Positions 1 through 12,180 of a DNA stretch of 64,000 bases are shown here, one piece after another (position 1 is the stretch's first letter; the number at the start of each line of letters is the position of its first letter). This DNA comes from Sciurus carolinensis (taxonomy: Eukaryota; Chordata; Mammalia; Rodentia; Sciuridae). A model generated the notes under the pieces. The model did not search any database, had not been told where the DNA came from, and saw only the letters and a program-made list of their open reading frames with translations. The DNA lies in NCBI RefSeq assembly GCF_902686445.1, contig NC_062215.1:29596750-29660749 (forward strand). Reading direction: 5' to 3'. Made by a program: the position numbers and the translations under genes.

Positions 1-195
1 TTATTACCCTCCTAAGAGCATTTCAGTATTTGCTTCCAGGAGGATTCAAATGTCAGATTAGTACAGGACTACTTTTCTACACCATTGGGCAAGTCACCTT
101 CATCCAATGCATCAAGTGTTATTGAACACTTCCAAAACAGTGGAGTGGGCCAAAGATGTTTTAAGAGCTCCTTGTGTGCAGAACACGCTGTTTAT

Positions 196-390
196 GTTTG
201 TTAACTTGATGAATATTTAAAGGAACTTATGAGGTAGCTATTATCCTCATTTTAAATATAAGGAATATAAGACTTCAGTTGGATGCTCTGCCCTATTTTA
301 CCCAGAAAGTCTGTAGAAATCCTTTGAATGAAGCACAAACCTGTCTGACTCTAAGTACTGGACTCTTACTATTATGCACATGACCTCCCA
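196..390 (+). repeat. MIR SINE fossil
   Basis: Diverged MIR core. The block 'gaggtagctattatcctcat' followed by a purine-rich stretch matches the MIR centre (GAGGTAGGTACTATTATCCCCATTTTA type), and the right part (cacaaacctgtctgactctaa ... ggactcttactattatgc) matches the MIR 3' domain. It is an ancient tRNA-derived SINE with no coding role. The ends are approximate. Confidence 0.75.
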
Positions 391-2265
391 GTCAGGTAAG
401 ATTAGTTGCTATGAATGATATAGGAATTATAAGGTACTCTTTGCTGTCAAGCACTTGTAAGACATCTTCTAGTTCTAAAAGGGTATGGTTTTGTGAAATA
501 TGAATTAAGTGCACTTTATTGTGGAGAAGACCCAGGCAGCATTGAAACCTCTGTGTTAAAGAGAATACCCATTGGTGTATCCCTCCTAGAATTGGCCATG
601 CTTTAGCCCAGATTTTAGATTGAAAGCCAAATCTAATTTAACCAAGGAAGCCTATCAAAGTCTATCACAGATCACTGAGCTAGACCTGAGAGCTGCTTTA
701 TGAATCAATCTCATAAAGAGGATAGGGGAGGGGATGATAAATCCACTTAGTGTATTCCTGCCTTCTATTCTCCCATGACTAAATAGTTCAGTATCCTATT
801 TGAAAGGATTTTTGTTTTGGTTTGGTTTTTGTCTTAGTAAGCTCAACATCAAGGATGATATACCTTTCCAGACAGTGGGAAAAGCTCAGGTCACAGACTT
901 TTGCTACCTGGTAAGCTCTATCCTCTCTGTACCTTTCCAAATATTAACATTCTAGGTTCAACTCTGATCTTATTTTCAAGTGGAAGACTTGTTCCATTAT
1001 TTAGCCTTCGTTAATCTCTCTCTTCCTGAATCCCAAACTACTTATCATTTAACAATGCATTTTAAATTTTTATATTTTCCTTTTTTATTCAACACATTTA
1101 TCATTTATAAATTGCAATTATAGGCCATTGGTAACAACATGGGAGACAGACAAAGCTCTCTGCCTTTGAACTTGAAATGTAGCTGGAGAGGCAGATCTTC
1201 AAACAACCTAGGAAAACATGAAGTAGAAAAGTAGATTAAACTTCAGCTTTGCCAGGTTCTAGATGAATAAGCTTTATGCTTAGCTAGAGTATAATAAAAT
1301 AGACTACTACCAGGGTCAAACAAAATAATGTATGTAATTCCTGCACGTTGTAAACTTCCATGTGGTTTTTAAATTATTGGTAATGACTTCTTATTAATAA
1401 ATTATTATAAAGCAAAAGAAAAGCAGTGATGTAATAGAGACGTAAATGTGGTCTGAGTACATGTGAGGTTTGTGGAATAATATTTAAGCTTAGTAATGAA
1501 AAGTAAGATTTTCATTATAGAGAAGGGAAAGTTGAGCAATAAAGGTTGAAAAAATTATAAACAAGTGCAAGGCCACATGAAAATGTGTGGTTTGTATAAA
1601 TAGGGGTAAGTATTCTGATAGGTCTGAAATGTTTTATAAAGGGATGGCCATATTAAGAAATAAGGTTGTAAAGTAGGATAGGACCTTCTCACAGAGCATG
1701 TCCATGATACTGCTAAAGAGAATGCACTTTTTTGGCAGGGATATTCTTGTAGTGGACATGAGTTTGTTTGTTTGTTTGTTTTTTCATGTTTTCTATTTAA
1801 GATGTGTCTACTCAATATCTTTCCCCCATGCCATGTTATTCTGTCAGGATTTTTAATCAGGAGACATCTGCTCACCTCAAGGGTGGTCATGTAACTAAAA
1901 CTAATATCAAGTGTCCTAGTCCAGAAATTTGCATTTTGAGCAGACCGCTTTGGGAACTGATTGTGATTGGAGCTGACTTGTTCCAAAGGCAGAGTTCTGG
2001 AGAAGTCCTGATTCTCAGATCTCATAGCTACTTTTACTCTTGCCCTCCCCGAAGTCTGATCTTTCAACTTGTCTTTGAATACATTATTATCACTGATATT
2101 AGCCAGAATTATTTTCTGTGGCTGGCTGCCACATACCTCTGATGCAGTAATGAACTTTGAGGAGATTACAATGATCTGACTTATAGTGTACGGGACAAAT
2201 GGTTTTTTAGAGAAAAGCTCAAATGAGAAACTATTATAATGATGGACATCTATAATTATTCCAAT
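391..2265. other. Unassigned stretch, no gene seen
   Basis: AT-rich DNA without recognisable exons. Around 1110-1250 there is weak similarity to the 3' part of an antisense L2 LINE (gggagacagacaaagctctctgcc), too diverged to bound. A 170-codon minus-strand frame (1555-2067) and an overlapping plus-strand frame (1804-2142) are both open, but neither resembles a known protein and there are no splice or codon signals; I treat them as chance. Confidence 0.5.
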
Positions 2266-2520
2266 ACATTAATCTTCCTGAAACACATTTCTATGATGCT
2301 CCTCTGCTTAAAATCCTTCAGAAAACTCTGCACGGCTTATAGAAATATCAAAATCCTTTGGCAAGCATTGCCAATTCCTCAGTGGTCTGGCCATAACTTT
2401 CATTTCCACAATCCTTCCGTGTTCCCTTTTAGGGATCCAAATTTCAGGTCTACCTGAAACCACTCACTGATACCTGGATATAATTTTTTTGCCTTCATAC
2501 CTCATTGAACTTATGAAGAA
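2266..2520 (+). repeat. Possible L2 LINE fragment
   Basis: The run 'ctcctctgcttaaaatcctt' followed by 'ggtctggcc' resembles the L2 segment that reads roughly CCCCTGCTTAAAACCCTCCA ... ATGATCTGGCC. It is strongly diverged, and the boundaries are guesses. Confidence 0.35.
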
Positions 2521-3950
2521 CTGTCCTTAGATAGGTCAATGAGAATGTAGCTTTGGGAACAATAGGGTCAGAGGAGAAAGCCTATATTTTCTCCTCAAGC
2601 AACAGGCTATAAACATTTCACCTAATAGTCTGCCCCTGGTGTCTCTCTGAATGGCATCTGCATATTTATTAGCAAACCAGGCACCCGGGGAGGAACAGTG
2701 ACATTATCATGTTAATGTCTTAGAAGGTAAAACAGTTGACTTTGTTCTGTTCTGAAGGTATTGCCCTTTTTGTTTTAATGGCAGGGTTTCTCTACCTTGC
2801 CAGGCAGATTAGCCCTGTAAATCTTTTTAACAATGATAGGAGTCCCATTGCTCTGGAATCACTCCCTTAGTGCCTTCCTAGTCAGCTTGGAGGGGAAGCC
2901 AGAAGGAAGTACCCCCTCCCCACTTAGTTGTGGAGCAAGGATCAGGGGAAGCTTGAGCGGGGCAAGAGACGATTACTGGGATTACTGGCTAATGTTTGTT
3001 CGTGGTGTTTGTTGAGCACCCACTGTCGGTAGACTCAAAGACTGCCAGCAATGGAAGGGGAAGTTGTCTCATGACCTTGGAGAGTTTGTAAACTAACTGA
3101 AGGTTTAGGACATGCATATGTGAACAGAAAGTGAATGAGGAACTAAGAGAAGGCAGTTTAACACTAAGTGCAAGTGACAGCTGAAGCAAAGCACTACGGA
3201 AATGTCAATCTCCCCACCCATCCTTTCCCACTCCTGACCCCCATCACCAGGGGATGTAACCTTCTAATATGCACTGCAGTACCCCATCCTTAATCTTTCA
3301 GCACTTGTCAACTTGAACTCTAATTAATGTTTGCTTGCCTGTCTTCTCCACTGGGCTTTAAGTTACTATCTGATTTACAGCTAGAACACGCCCCTTTGCG
3401 TATTACCTGGCAGAGTACAAATTCAATCCAGAGACACTGAATAAAGAAATAGATGCTGCTTGTTGCACAGCTTTCATTTGTTGCGAAGGTCAAGAGAAAA
3501 AATTATGGTGTATGGTTTAAGGGTAGATTCCTTTAGGATTTTAAAATTTATCTTTTTTTTTTTTTTTTTTTTACTAATTTTAGACCTCTGAAATTTCACT
3601 TCATAAAGTAAAGGAAGCAATCTCTTTCCTTCCATTCAGTCCATTAATACATTTTCATCAAACTTGCAAATTAAACTAATGTAATTATTAGTATCAAAGT
3701 TACACATCATTTTTTCAACATTTGAAAATCTCTAAAGTGCTAAAAGGTATCACTTTTGAGAGACTATATTACTAAAAGGAATGTATGAATTTATAAAGCA
3801 TTTTTAAAATATATGGAGAGCATTTTGTACCTAGATATTAATAAAAATGCAAGGACTATCCTTGAAAATAAGTAATATGAAATTGAGTAGCATTTCCTAA
3901 TAGTCCTGATAATGATCGTAATTCCAAAAGAATAATAGTATATGCAAAAG
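2521..3950. other. Unassigned stretch with T20 tract
   Basis: No gene recognised. The only clear structure is a run of 20 T at about 3553-3572, possibly the tail of an antisense retroelement, although no element body is recognisable beside it. Confidence 0.5.
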
Positions 3951-3978
3951 TGTGTGTGTGTGTGTGTGTGTGTGTGTA
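3951..3978. repeat. (TG)n microsatellite
   Basis: An uninterrupted TG dinucleotide run of 28 bp lies 22 bp before the start of the LTR at 4001. Confidence 0.95.
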
Positions 3979-4000
3979 GTGTACACACATGTATGCTTAT

Positions 4001-4557
4001 TGTTTAGTAAACCCACGAAAACCACGCCAGACATGGGAAATCACATAAGGGAGTTTATTAAGCAAACAGAGTGTCTCCCTACAGGGTAAGAGAGAAGATG
4101 AGAGGAAAAGAAAGGAAAGAGAAAGGGCTTGTGCTAGAGAGAATGGAAAAGCAAAGAGGAGAAAGAAAGTGAGTCAGGGGGAGAGAAAGCAAGAAAAAAG
4201 ATGGCAGGGTAGCTACCCTTAAGCAGTTGAATTCTGCAGGGCTCACAGGGGACCAATAATGGAGAAGGATACTTGCAAGCTGACTGATGAACCAATACCT
4301 AGCTAGGATGTTCACAGACTGACAGTAGTTGGGAGGCGGGGAAAATGGCTGTACCAGAAAGGGTGGGGAGAGCAGCTTTCGAACTGACAAGCTAGGTTGT
4401 GATGCAACGGAAAGGGCAGGGAGCAGCTTTGTATTACACTTATATGCCTTTATGCCTGGTGTGTTCTTGAGTTCACCATCAGTAGTCTTGGAATAATAAA
4501 AGAATTGCAAGGTCTTAGAAATTTTTGACCACTTAAAAGCGCACACACCATCCTACA
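4001..4557 (-). mobile_element. Solo LTR of an endogenous retrovirus
   Basis: Read on the minus strand this stretch begins TGTAGGATGG and ends TTTACTAAACA, the TG...CA ends expected of an LTR. A polyadenylation signal AATAAA (plus-strand TTTATT at 4054-4059) lies about 55 bp before the 3' end, leaving a short R-U5. The middle is purine-rich on the plus strand and is open on the minus strand for 155 codons, which is composition and not a gene. No internal retroviral sequence is adjacent, so it is a solo LTR. I could not find a matching target-site duplication, so the ends may be off by a few bases. Family not identified. Confidence 0.65.
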
Positions 4558-4559
4558 TT

Positions 4560-4800
4560 CTAGTACAATAATTCAGGATATATTTATTGTGCACCAACTT
4601 TATACAAAGCACCAGAAATGCAATATAATGGTTCCTGCACTCTAAAAAACGTGTGGGATGGTGAGGAAGAGAAACACATAATCAGATAATGTTAATGCCA
4701 TTTGCCATGTGGCAAGAGCCACATGCTGGCAGTATGCTAGAGTGCTGTGGAGACACCAAAAAGTAATTCAGTTCTTTTCCTGGTGTGTATGAGAGTCTCT
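4560..4800 (-). repeat. L2 LINE 3' end, antisense
   Basis: The plus strand reads 'atatttattgtgcaccaact', then 'ggttcctgcactctaaaaa'. This is the reverse complement of the L2 3' end (..AGTGCCTGGCACATAGTAGGTGCTCAATAAATA..). It is diverged, and the end is approximate. Confidence 0.6.
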
Positions 4801-5790
4801 GAGAGTATATGCTTATATGTGGGCAACAGTGGGGTGTGGAATACTTAATAAACTGCATCTTATGAGAAAACAGGGCTTGGTGAGTCTAAGAAGGTAGATA
4901 GAAATTCATTCCCAGAATCACTAAGACACATACCAAGCCCCCAACGTGTATGAAATTAACTGAGTCCTTGATATTTAGGAGAGAGTAGGATGCAGCAGGG
5001 AAAGTCGGAGCTGGGGAGGAAGAAGGTCACTGTATCTAGCAGAGGGTTACGCACCATACTTATGAACTTGCACAATTTCTGGAGGTCAATGATGTTCTGA
5101 GATTTTGCGCTGAGGTAAGGACATAAAATATGGATAACCAGGGGTCTGCCACAACAATGGAGTCCTTGGACAGTTTTTGTAGTTCCACAAAAAAAGTGGT
5201 TTATATACCTTCTCCATCTCCCATTGCACCCTTCAGTCATGGGAATGAATACAATTTCTTTACTATGAACTCTGCTGGACAAGATTTAAGCACTTGAATA
5301 GATTAATTTAAAAATCCTCAACCAAAAAAATCAACAAGGTAAGCACAGGCACTACTGTCCCGATTCATAGGTGAGGGATTTGGGCCACAGAAATTAGAGT
5401 CTCAGCTTGACTTTCTCAAAAAACAGACACTCAGATGGAATGCAGAATGCAGAATGTGTATTGGGGATAAGCACAGGAGAAAGGGGAGGAAGAAGCAGGA
5501 ACAAAGTCAAAATGGGCCAGACAATTATGGAGCTCATTTTATTGGGTCTATTCTAATAGGGAGAATGTTCAATAGTACCAAGTCTCTCAAACACTTAGAA
5601 GTCAGGGGAGAGCTGAGTTCCTGCCTGCCTTGGGGGAGAGGTAACCAAGTCTGTGGACACTAGCACCCCAAGCAACAGCATCCTAGCTTGAGAGTTTCCA
5701 AATCCTCAAGGAGCACTGCTGCATAGACCATTTTCCCCCTCTAACTCCTAGGCATTCACTGCACTGGCTACCCTCATGGTTTACTGAGGG
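4801..5790. other. Unassigned stretch, no gene seen
   Basis: No exon, RNA gene or repeat that I can name. A 108-codon minus-strand frame at 4956-5282 has no recognisable domain. Confidence 0.45.
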
Positions 5791-5865
5791 TAAGAGAACT
5801 GCCTTTTAACTCTTTAGGGAAAGTGTAGGGAGCTTCAGCAATAGTGTAGTACCCCGTTTAAAGAC
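5791..5865 (+). repeat. 75-bp duplicated segment, copy A
   Basis: Begins taagagaactgcc and ends near gtttaaagac. It is about 93% identical to 7129-7204 by eye, and the first 43 bases are identical. Sequences to the left of the two copies are unrelated, so this copy is truncated at its left edge. It may be a fragment of an ERV LTR family. Confidence 0.7.
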
Positions 5866-7128
5866 CCTGGTTCTTTACTCCAACTTTTTAATATTAATAT
5901 TTCTTTTCATTACCTGAAGCATACTTTGGTTGAGGTACCTGATCTCCAGAACCTGAAACAACTAAACTTTTCTGTCTTCAGTCCACACTCCCTGCTGTGT
6001 GTGTCTTTCCTCAGAGGAGTTTTTGGCAGGCACATCTCCCTGTCTACCAGTTAGTGATTGCCTAAATTCACACTGTAAGAAGGTAGGAGAGGAGGTGTGA
6101 AGCCAGCCACCATGAGGCCAGGGTCCATGTTCCCCATCAGTTCTAACATCTCCTGGTGATGTGGACCCTTGGGGCAACTTCAACATGGCGACCTGGGCAG
6201 ACCTGACTTTTAGGTAGATTCTCTTTGAAGTATTTTTAGGCATATATATCTTGAGATTCTTACTGTTGCTAAGGTCATACTAGACTCATTCTCCCCACCC
6301 ATGTTAAGACCTCTGCCATCTGTGAGGTCGCACTGTTCCCTCTGTTGAGAAAACCTTCAGCGTGCTCACTGTTTCTCTATAGAAGAAATAATCCTTTATG
6401 AAAAAAGGCCCCACTCTATTACCCCGAGGGTGGCATCTCCTTGTGCTGGTCTTACTGCAATTACTGTTGTTACCAGAACATTTTCCTGTCTGAGTTATCC
6501 TTTAGAAATTTTGGGTTCTTCCTTAGAAATTCTTAATGGAGAAGCTTGTGTTTTCTACAGACATCCTATGACTGAGAGGAGAGGTGAGAGATGTTTGTTG
6601 ATGTCTTCATAGCAGCAGAGTCTCCAGAATTTCTCTTTTAAGGAGGTTTATAAAATAGTGTATCAAATAATTAAAATCTTTACATAAAACTAATTTATTA
6701 GATTTCTTCTTAGTCAAAATTTTGATTCTTCTTTAAAATAAATGCACAATAGTTGTTTCTTGAATGAACAAATGGATCATTAGCTTCACAGTGCTCCTGT
6801 ACTTTATCTTTCCAGTCATGGACATGGATATCCTAGAGGATTTAAATATTCTTACAGTAAGTTATAATGACAATAAACAGAAGAAAGGTTGACTTTCTTA
6901 GGTCCTAGGTACCCTTTAACTTTTTTCCCATGCTTCTCTATCCACTTACTCTGCAAGTTTCTGATGTTAGACCATGTTTAAGTTATAAAATAGAGCAAAA
7001 GAACAGCACAAACAAAGTGTGTGGTTGTATCTCCTCGTACCTGCCAGGTATAGCTGTGAGTAGTTTGTGAACTGAGTCCCAGCGAGGAGATGAAATACTC
7101 AAATGAGGTTAATTCAAGCAGCATTTAA
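5866..7128. other. Unassigned stretch, no gene seen
   Basis: No coding exon or named repeat recognised. The 93-codon frame at 5962-6243 (minus) lacks any recognisable motif. Confidence 0.45.
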
Positions 7129-7204
7129 TAAGAGAACTGCCTTTTAACTCTTTAGGGAAAGTGTAGGGAGCCTCAGAAATGGTGTAGTACCCCAGTTTAG
7201 AGAC
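7129..7204 (+). repeat. 75-bp duplicated segment, copy B
   Basis: Near-identical partner of 5791-5865. Differences are confined to a few substitutions and a one-base gap after position 43. The sequence to the right (gagacagctcagctccc and onward to about 7460) has the look of an old LTR, but I cannot name a family. Confidence 0.7.
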
Positions 7205-9065
7205 AGCTCAGCTCCCTTACCCTGTTAGACCTGAAGAGGTGAGGAGAAGGTGTCCTCAGAACTCAGTGAAGGGGCATGCAGAAGGCTGCCTTCTAGGAGC
7301 TGAGACCTCTTGTTAAGAGACACAGTCAACCCCTGGCAAGTCCACTGAGAGGGATGAGGAAATAAAATACTCATCCAGATTCCCAGCCCGTTTCCAGTCT
7401 ATCACAAGCTTTGCTGTGCCAAACCCACCTGGAAGCTAGGGAGCAAGGGAAGCTGTTGATGTCTGTATAGATCAGCCTCCTGGGGCCAGAATAGAAAAGA
7501 GATCTGCAAATGGCAAAGAGGAGATTTTCAAGACACTTTTTGTTTTTTCTATCACCCCAAATACCTTGGAATCCCTTTGAAATGTATAAGGGAAAAGCAC
7601 AGACTTTTGGATAGCAGAACCTGAATTTAATTTCTATTTCTGTGCTTGCCTAGCCAGCTGGTATTAAGTCACATAAGCATTTCTGCATCTTAATCCTCCT
7701 CTGAAATAAGGAAATGTGGAAGTTTATTTTATTGCTTCTGAGTATTTGCTGTTCTCCTTCCTGGAAAAGGATTGCACCATTCCACCCACTGCCTTACCCC
7801 ATGGGTGGAGGAATTTGAGCTCACCTATGCCACCTGCTGGAGAAAATAGAATGAGAAGCAGACACTATGTCAGAGGGCTTTAAAAGTCTTTGCGCGTCTC
7901 TGGTTTCTCTGCGGCTCTTTCCTTCTGTCATGAGAATAGTATGGCTCAAATGGGGTCTCCAGCCTGGTCCTGCAAGAAGATGCAGGGAGCACTCAGGGCA
8001 GCATGAGAGTCCCAATCATTCCTGGAATGGGCATTATGGAGCTAACTGGCCAAACATGTTATGTTCCCAGGGTTGGATGTAATGTATCATTGTAAATTTT
8101 GGGATTTTATTGTTGTGAATAGGTATGTTGTTAATGTCTCTGTTTTTATGACATATGCACTAACCTATTCAGGATTGCCAGCTTACCACATAAAAATGCT
8201 TCAGGAAAAATTTTTTTCTTTATTTAAGTTGCAACTTTTCTGTAAGCGAAACCATCATCCCCTTCCCAGAAAAAGAAAAAGATTTGTCAAGAGTCCAAGA
8301 AGGGAAGAATATTTTACAATTTGTAGGAAAATTGCATAAACCAAATACACAGAACACAAAACTAACAATGTACATCAATCAAAATTGGTAGCAATTATCT
8401 TTTTTTTTTTTAATTTAAAGACCCTCACCTTTCATATATCAAATAACAATAGGCAAACCAATTTGTGATTATAAAAATGTCAAAGTTGTAGAATTTCAAA
8501 ATCATCAAAGGAGTATATTTCAGAAAGAAAAAAAATGACTGACTATACAAATAAATTGATCGAAAACATCGGAAAGTTAATGAAAAAACTCCCTCAACTT
8601 TAAACCAAGTTTAGTATGTTCAGACACACTATATCATGTTCACTGGCTGCCACTTTAGCACATTCCCTTAAAGTATTTCCTACATTTGACCTAAACACTG
8701 TCCTGAATGAGAGATTACAACAAGAAATATATACCAAATTAGACTTATTTATATGGAATGATGTTCCTATGAAAGTGACGATACATAAACCTGAAGTTTT
8801 TATGTATGTGCGAAGACTCACTAATCAGAATCTAAAAAGAAAATCTAATTTAACAACATGTCTGGTAACTTTAATGCAATTAAACAGTCCTGGGAAGTGG
8901 GGTTTTGAAAAGCGAAACTTTTCCAGTGTAATAAATCAGTCATGAAATTCTTAGCCCCGACTTTTGGAATGATACAACATCAAGAAGATTCTGTCAATAG
9001 AAAATGATCATTAATTATGTGAACTTAGGTCACTTGTATATATTCATTAGCTGACAAATATTTCA
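7205..9065. other. Unassigned stretch, no gene seen
   Basis: No exon that I can support. At 8616-8945 a 109-codon plus-strand frame overlaps a 73-codon minus-strand frame; neither product resembles a known protein. T-runs occur near 8400. Confidence 0.45.
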
Positions 9066-9240
9066 TGTAAAGGGCCAGAGAGTTAACATTTTCAGCTTCA
9101 TGAACTACATGGTCTCCATTAAAGCTACCCAGCTTTGCCATTATAAATGGAAAGCAGTCATAAATAAATGTGTGACTGTGTTCCAATAAAACTTTATTTA
9201 AAAAAGAAAAACAACAGGTGACTGGCTAACTCCTGAATTT
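9066..9240 (+). repeat. Ancient mammalian interspersed repeat
   Basis: Contains 'gtaaagggccagagagt', 'catggtctccattaaagcta' and 'gttccaataaaactttattt'. Together these match the widespread mammalian repeat that reads GTAAAGGGCCAGATAGTAAATATTTTAGGC ... TGTGTTCCAATAAAACTTTATTT. I believe it is a non-autonomous DNA-transposon type fossil but am not sure of the family name. Confidence 0.6.
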
Positions 9241-10398
9241 ATGGATCAAAGAATGATGCAATGGCTTTGGAAAAGATAAATATGGGTCTCACCTTTGATA
9301 CTTAGGAGAGTTGTTTGGGACAAGTTGCTTATCTTCTTTGACTGTATTCCTACTCAGAGTAATAAAAATATAGGTAAATGACCCTGTATAGATGAGTAAC
9401 ACAATAAAGGGTAATTCCCCTTTGTTCTACATATTACTAAAGAAAACATGGAAATTGAAAAAGTGAATTTGGCTCAAACACTTTGAGCTACTTTCAAAGT
9501 GGGTCAAAAGGTCTCCAGGGAAAATTTGGGGAATATATTGTCTAAATAAATTCCACAGAGAAAGATAACCCATTAAAGTGTAAGAGTTTTAATTTTTAAA
9601 ATGCTCAACTAATATCTTGAGCAGAATTTAGCAATTTTAAAAGAACAGACTGTGTTGTTATTGCCAGCAGGGGACTCTCTAATTGGGAGTCCATCATCTA
9701 CAAGAGAAAACACAGCTGGAACCCAATCAGCTCCTGTGGAACAAAAAAAATACTCTATTAGAAATGTGGGGAGGATCAAGACAATGCGTATCTAGAGGGA
9801 GATGCAGAATATAAAAAGGCCTGGTTCCAAAGGAACCCTTAGCACCAGTGCTCAGAAACGTAATTTAGAAGCAAACCTTTCCAAAGGTATGTTGCAATTT
9901 ACTCAAAACCCCAACCTCCATCTTCTCTCTTTCACAAGGTTTCAGTAGAATCAAAATAAACTCTCACTGGAAAAAAAGAAAAATGGCAGACACCTTGAAT
10001 CTCAGGCTGACCAGTGCTTTAGACTCTGAAATTAGGCATCACATTCTCCAGAAAAATGTCCCCAATCACCCACAGCAAGATAAAGCCTTCCTCCCACATG
10101 GTCTCCAACACACTGGCTTATCCATAGAGCAGGTCAGCATGGCCTTTTCTTTCTCTGTCTTTTACAGAAGAGAAGGACTCTGTGTGCTATAATTAGAGTT
10201 ATGGTCACAGCGACTACTTTAAGGGTAAAGTTGCCCAGCAAGTGGTAAATATTTGTAAAATGAAGAATACATAAGTGGATGTGAACTAAATTGATATTTA
10301 TTTTGTCATTTAAGATGATTTTTATCTTCCCTCATTCCTCAGTAACGAGCAAATTTGTCACCCTTCCAAACACGATCTAATTTCCACTTTGATTTTAG
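9241..10398. other. Unassigned stretch with promoter-like motifs
   Basis: No exon recognised. Between 9720 and 9840 there is a CCAATCAG motif (about 9723), a TATA-like ATAAAAAGG (about 9811) and the inverted repeat GGTTCCAAAGGAACC (9823-9837). A 69-codon frame at 9983-10192 lies about 150 bp downstream but has no recognisable product. Confidence 0.4.
9720..9840 (+). promoter_or_regulatory. Candidate TATA/CCAAT element cluster
   Basis: A CCAATCAG box (NF-Y type), a TATAAAA-like element about 88 bp downstream, then a perfect 6-bp inverted repeat with a 3-bp spacer. The spacing is compatible with a pol II core promoter, but such motifs arise often in AT-rich DNA and no transcript evidence is available here. 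Confidence 0.2.
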
Positions 10399-10575
10399 TG
10401 TTGGGGACTGAACCCAGGGCCTTGTGTATTCTTTGTAAGCACTTGGCATCTGATCTATACCCCAGACATGTATTTTGCAATATTTCCTTCCTATCCTGCA
10501 ATACTGGGGTAAAACCCAGGTTCTCACTCAGGCTTGGCAAGTACTTTACCACTGAGCTATATCACCAGTTCTCCC
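10399..10575 (-). mobile_element. Two tandem ID SINEs, antisense
   Basis: Two ID-type (tRNA-Ala/BC1-derived) units lie head to tail on the minus strand. The first, about 10400-10466, has 'ggggactgaacccagggcct', the antisense B box. The second, about 10498-10575, has 'aaaacccaggttctc' and 'taccactgagctat', the antisense B and A boxes. They are separated by about 30 bp. Both are diverged and they are probably independent or dimeric insertions. Confidence 0.8.
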
Positions 10576-12180
10576 ATTTTATTGATCTGTAAAACATTTC
10601 AGAAAATAGTCAATACATTATTGAGGTATAAATTGTGCAATATTTACCAAGAATCTAGCATAGATTCTCACATCTAGTGTCCATAGAATGCTTGGTAGTT
10701 CTTTCCTCTTTCATGTCAGTATGCTACCAACCTAAATCATTGATTTAAATATTTGCCTGTACTTATATTTACTTTGAAAACTTCTTCCCAAATTGTTCAC
10801 AACACTGTGAAGCAAGTTAACTTTAAATAATGTTGAACTATTGGTTTTCTAGTTTGCACTGAAGTTGTAAGAACTATTTTCTTCCATGCGTTCCAGACCA
10901 GCTCTAAATTAACTTTGCTTCACCTGAAATTACACTGGAAAACCAATTTATGCCTTTGAAATGTATTGCTTTCTTCATCAGCAAACCCAAAACCTTATTG
11001 CTTAACTCATGTCAGAGTTGTATGCATACTAAGTATAGAACCCAGACACTGTCAGTAGAAATCCTTACAACTATTCACATGAATTTATGACAGACAGTCG
11101 TGCCAAGAGTACAGCTCTTGGCACCATGTTTTTGGTGTTCAAATCTTTATTTACAGTGATTTTTCTGTTTAACCATAAAGCAGAAAGATAAAGCAATTTT
11201 CAGATCATAGGGTTATTATAAGGATTAAATCAGTAAATATGTAAACATCACTTACAAAGTTCAAACCAGTACCTCCCATGTTTGCATTAACTGTTGTGAT
11301 TTTCATTTTATTAACATCTGATGAATAATGATGTTAACAGCACATTGGTAGATGTTTCCATTTCCAAGTACTTTGGTACTGAGAACGTGCACTGGGAAGA
11401 TTTCATTTATTCCTTACCACTCACGCTGCATATGGTTTTCAAGTTCATGCAATAAAAGATGTCACCAAAACAAGATAAATATGCAAACCATCTGACAGCA
11501 AGTTTAGATGATTTATCCACTACCCATTCATTCTTAGGTCACAGGTACTCATAACAGGAAGACAACAGGTGGAATACAAGACCATGTTGTATCTGCATCT
11601 GACTGCAGGGAGAAAAGTCACAATGATTTCGTTATTGACTGGGTATGCTTACAACTTGTGTCTCCCAGATGTTGGACCCATCTGCATGAGTGCTGTACAA
11701 TCCTCTCAGATCAACTACTCATTTGGCAGACTACAATGTCCACATGTGCACATCACTGAGAACATTCATTTTAATGTGGATCAAAACATGGGGGCACACC
11801 TGTGAAGGATCTGTGGCACACTGGTTCAGAAGCGACATCGAAATGTCCAAGTTCACATTTGATCCCAGATCTCCTGAGTCACACACTAGTGCTCATTTAT
11901 TCATTGGTTATTTTTTATTACACTACGCTACTTCTCAAGAAGTACATATATATATACTAAAAGAGGAAAAATGTTTTAAAAAGAATAATTGCAGGCATTT
12001 ATTAAGAATAATTGCAGATCGTGTATGGACTTTGGGATCTTCTGTGTGTGCATGACTTCCGCTCCTGGGGCTTTCCTTGCATTTTGATGGACTAAATATC
12101 ATGGGCAATCTTCTCTGATAGGAAATGGTGATTTGCCCTGAAATGAGGATGTGTTGATAGACCTCAGCAGCATTCTTTCA
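10576..12180. other. Unassigned stretch, no gene seen
   Basis: AT-rich. The first 100 bp (ttattgaggtataaattgtg) faintly recalls an antisense L1 3' UTR. Overlapping frames of 78 and 121 codons at 11569-12055 have no recognisable motifs. Confidence 0.45.

Noticed and set aside
1555..2067. 170-codon minus-strand frame, longest in the window
   Set aside because: No recognisable domain, overlaps a plus-strand frame of 112 codons, no splice or promoter context. A frame of this length is expected by chance somewhere in 64 kb.
4079..4546. 155-codon minus-strand frame
   Set aside because: Lies wholly inside an LTR and reflects its pyrimidine-rich strand (Ser/Leu/Pro/Phe-rich translation).
8616..8945. 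109-codon frame considered as a processed pseudogene
   Set aside because: No similarity to a protein I recognise, no poly-A tail or target duplication seen.
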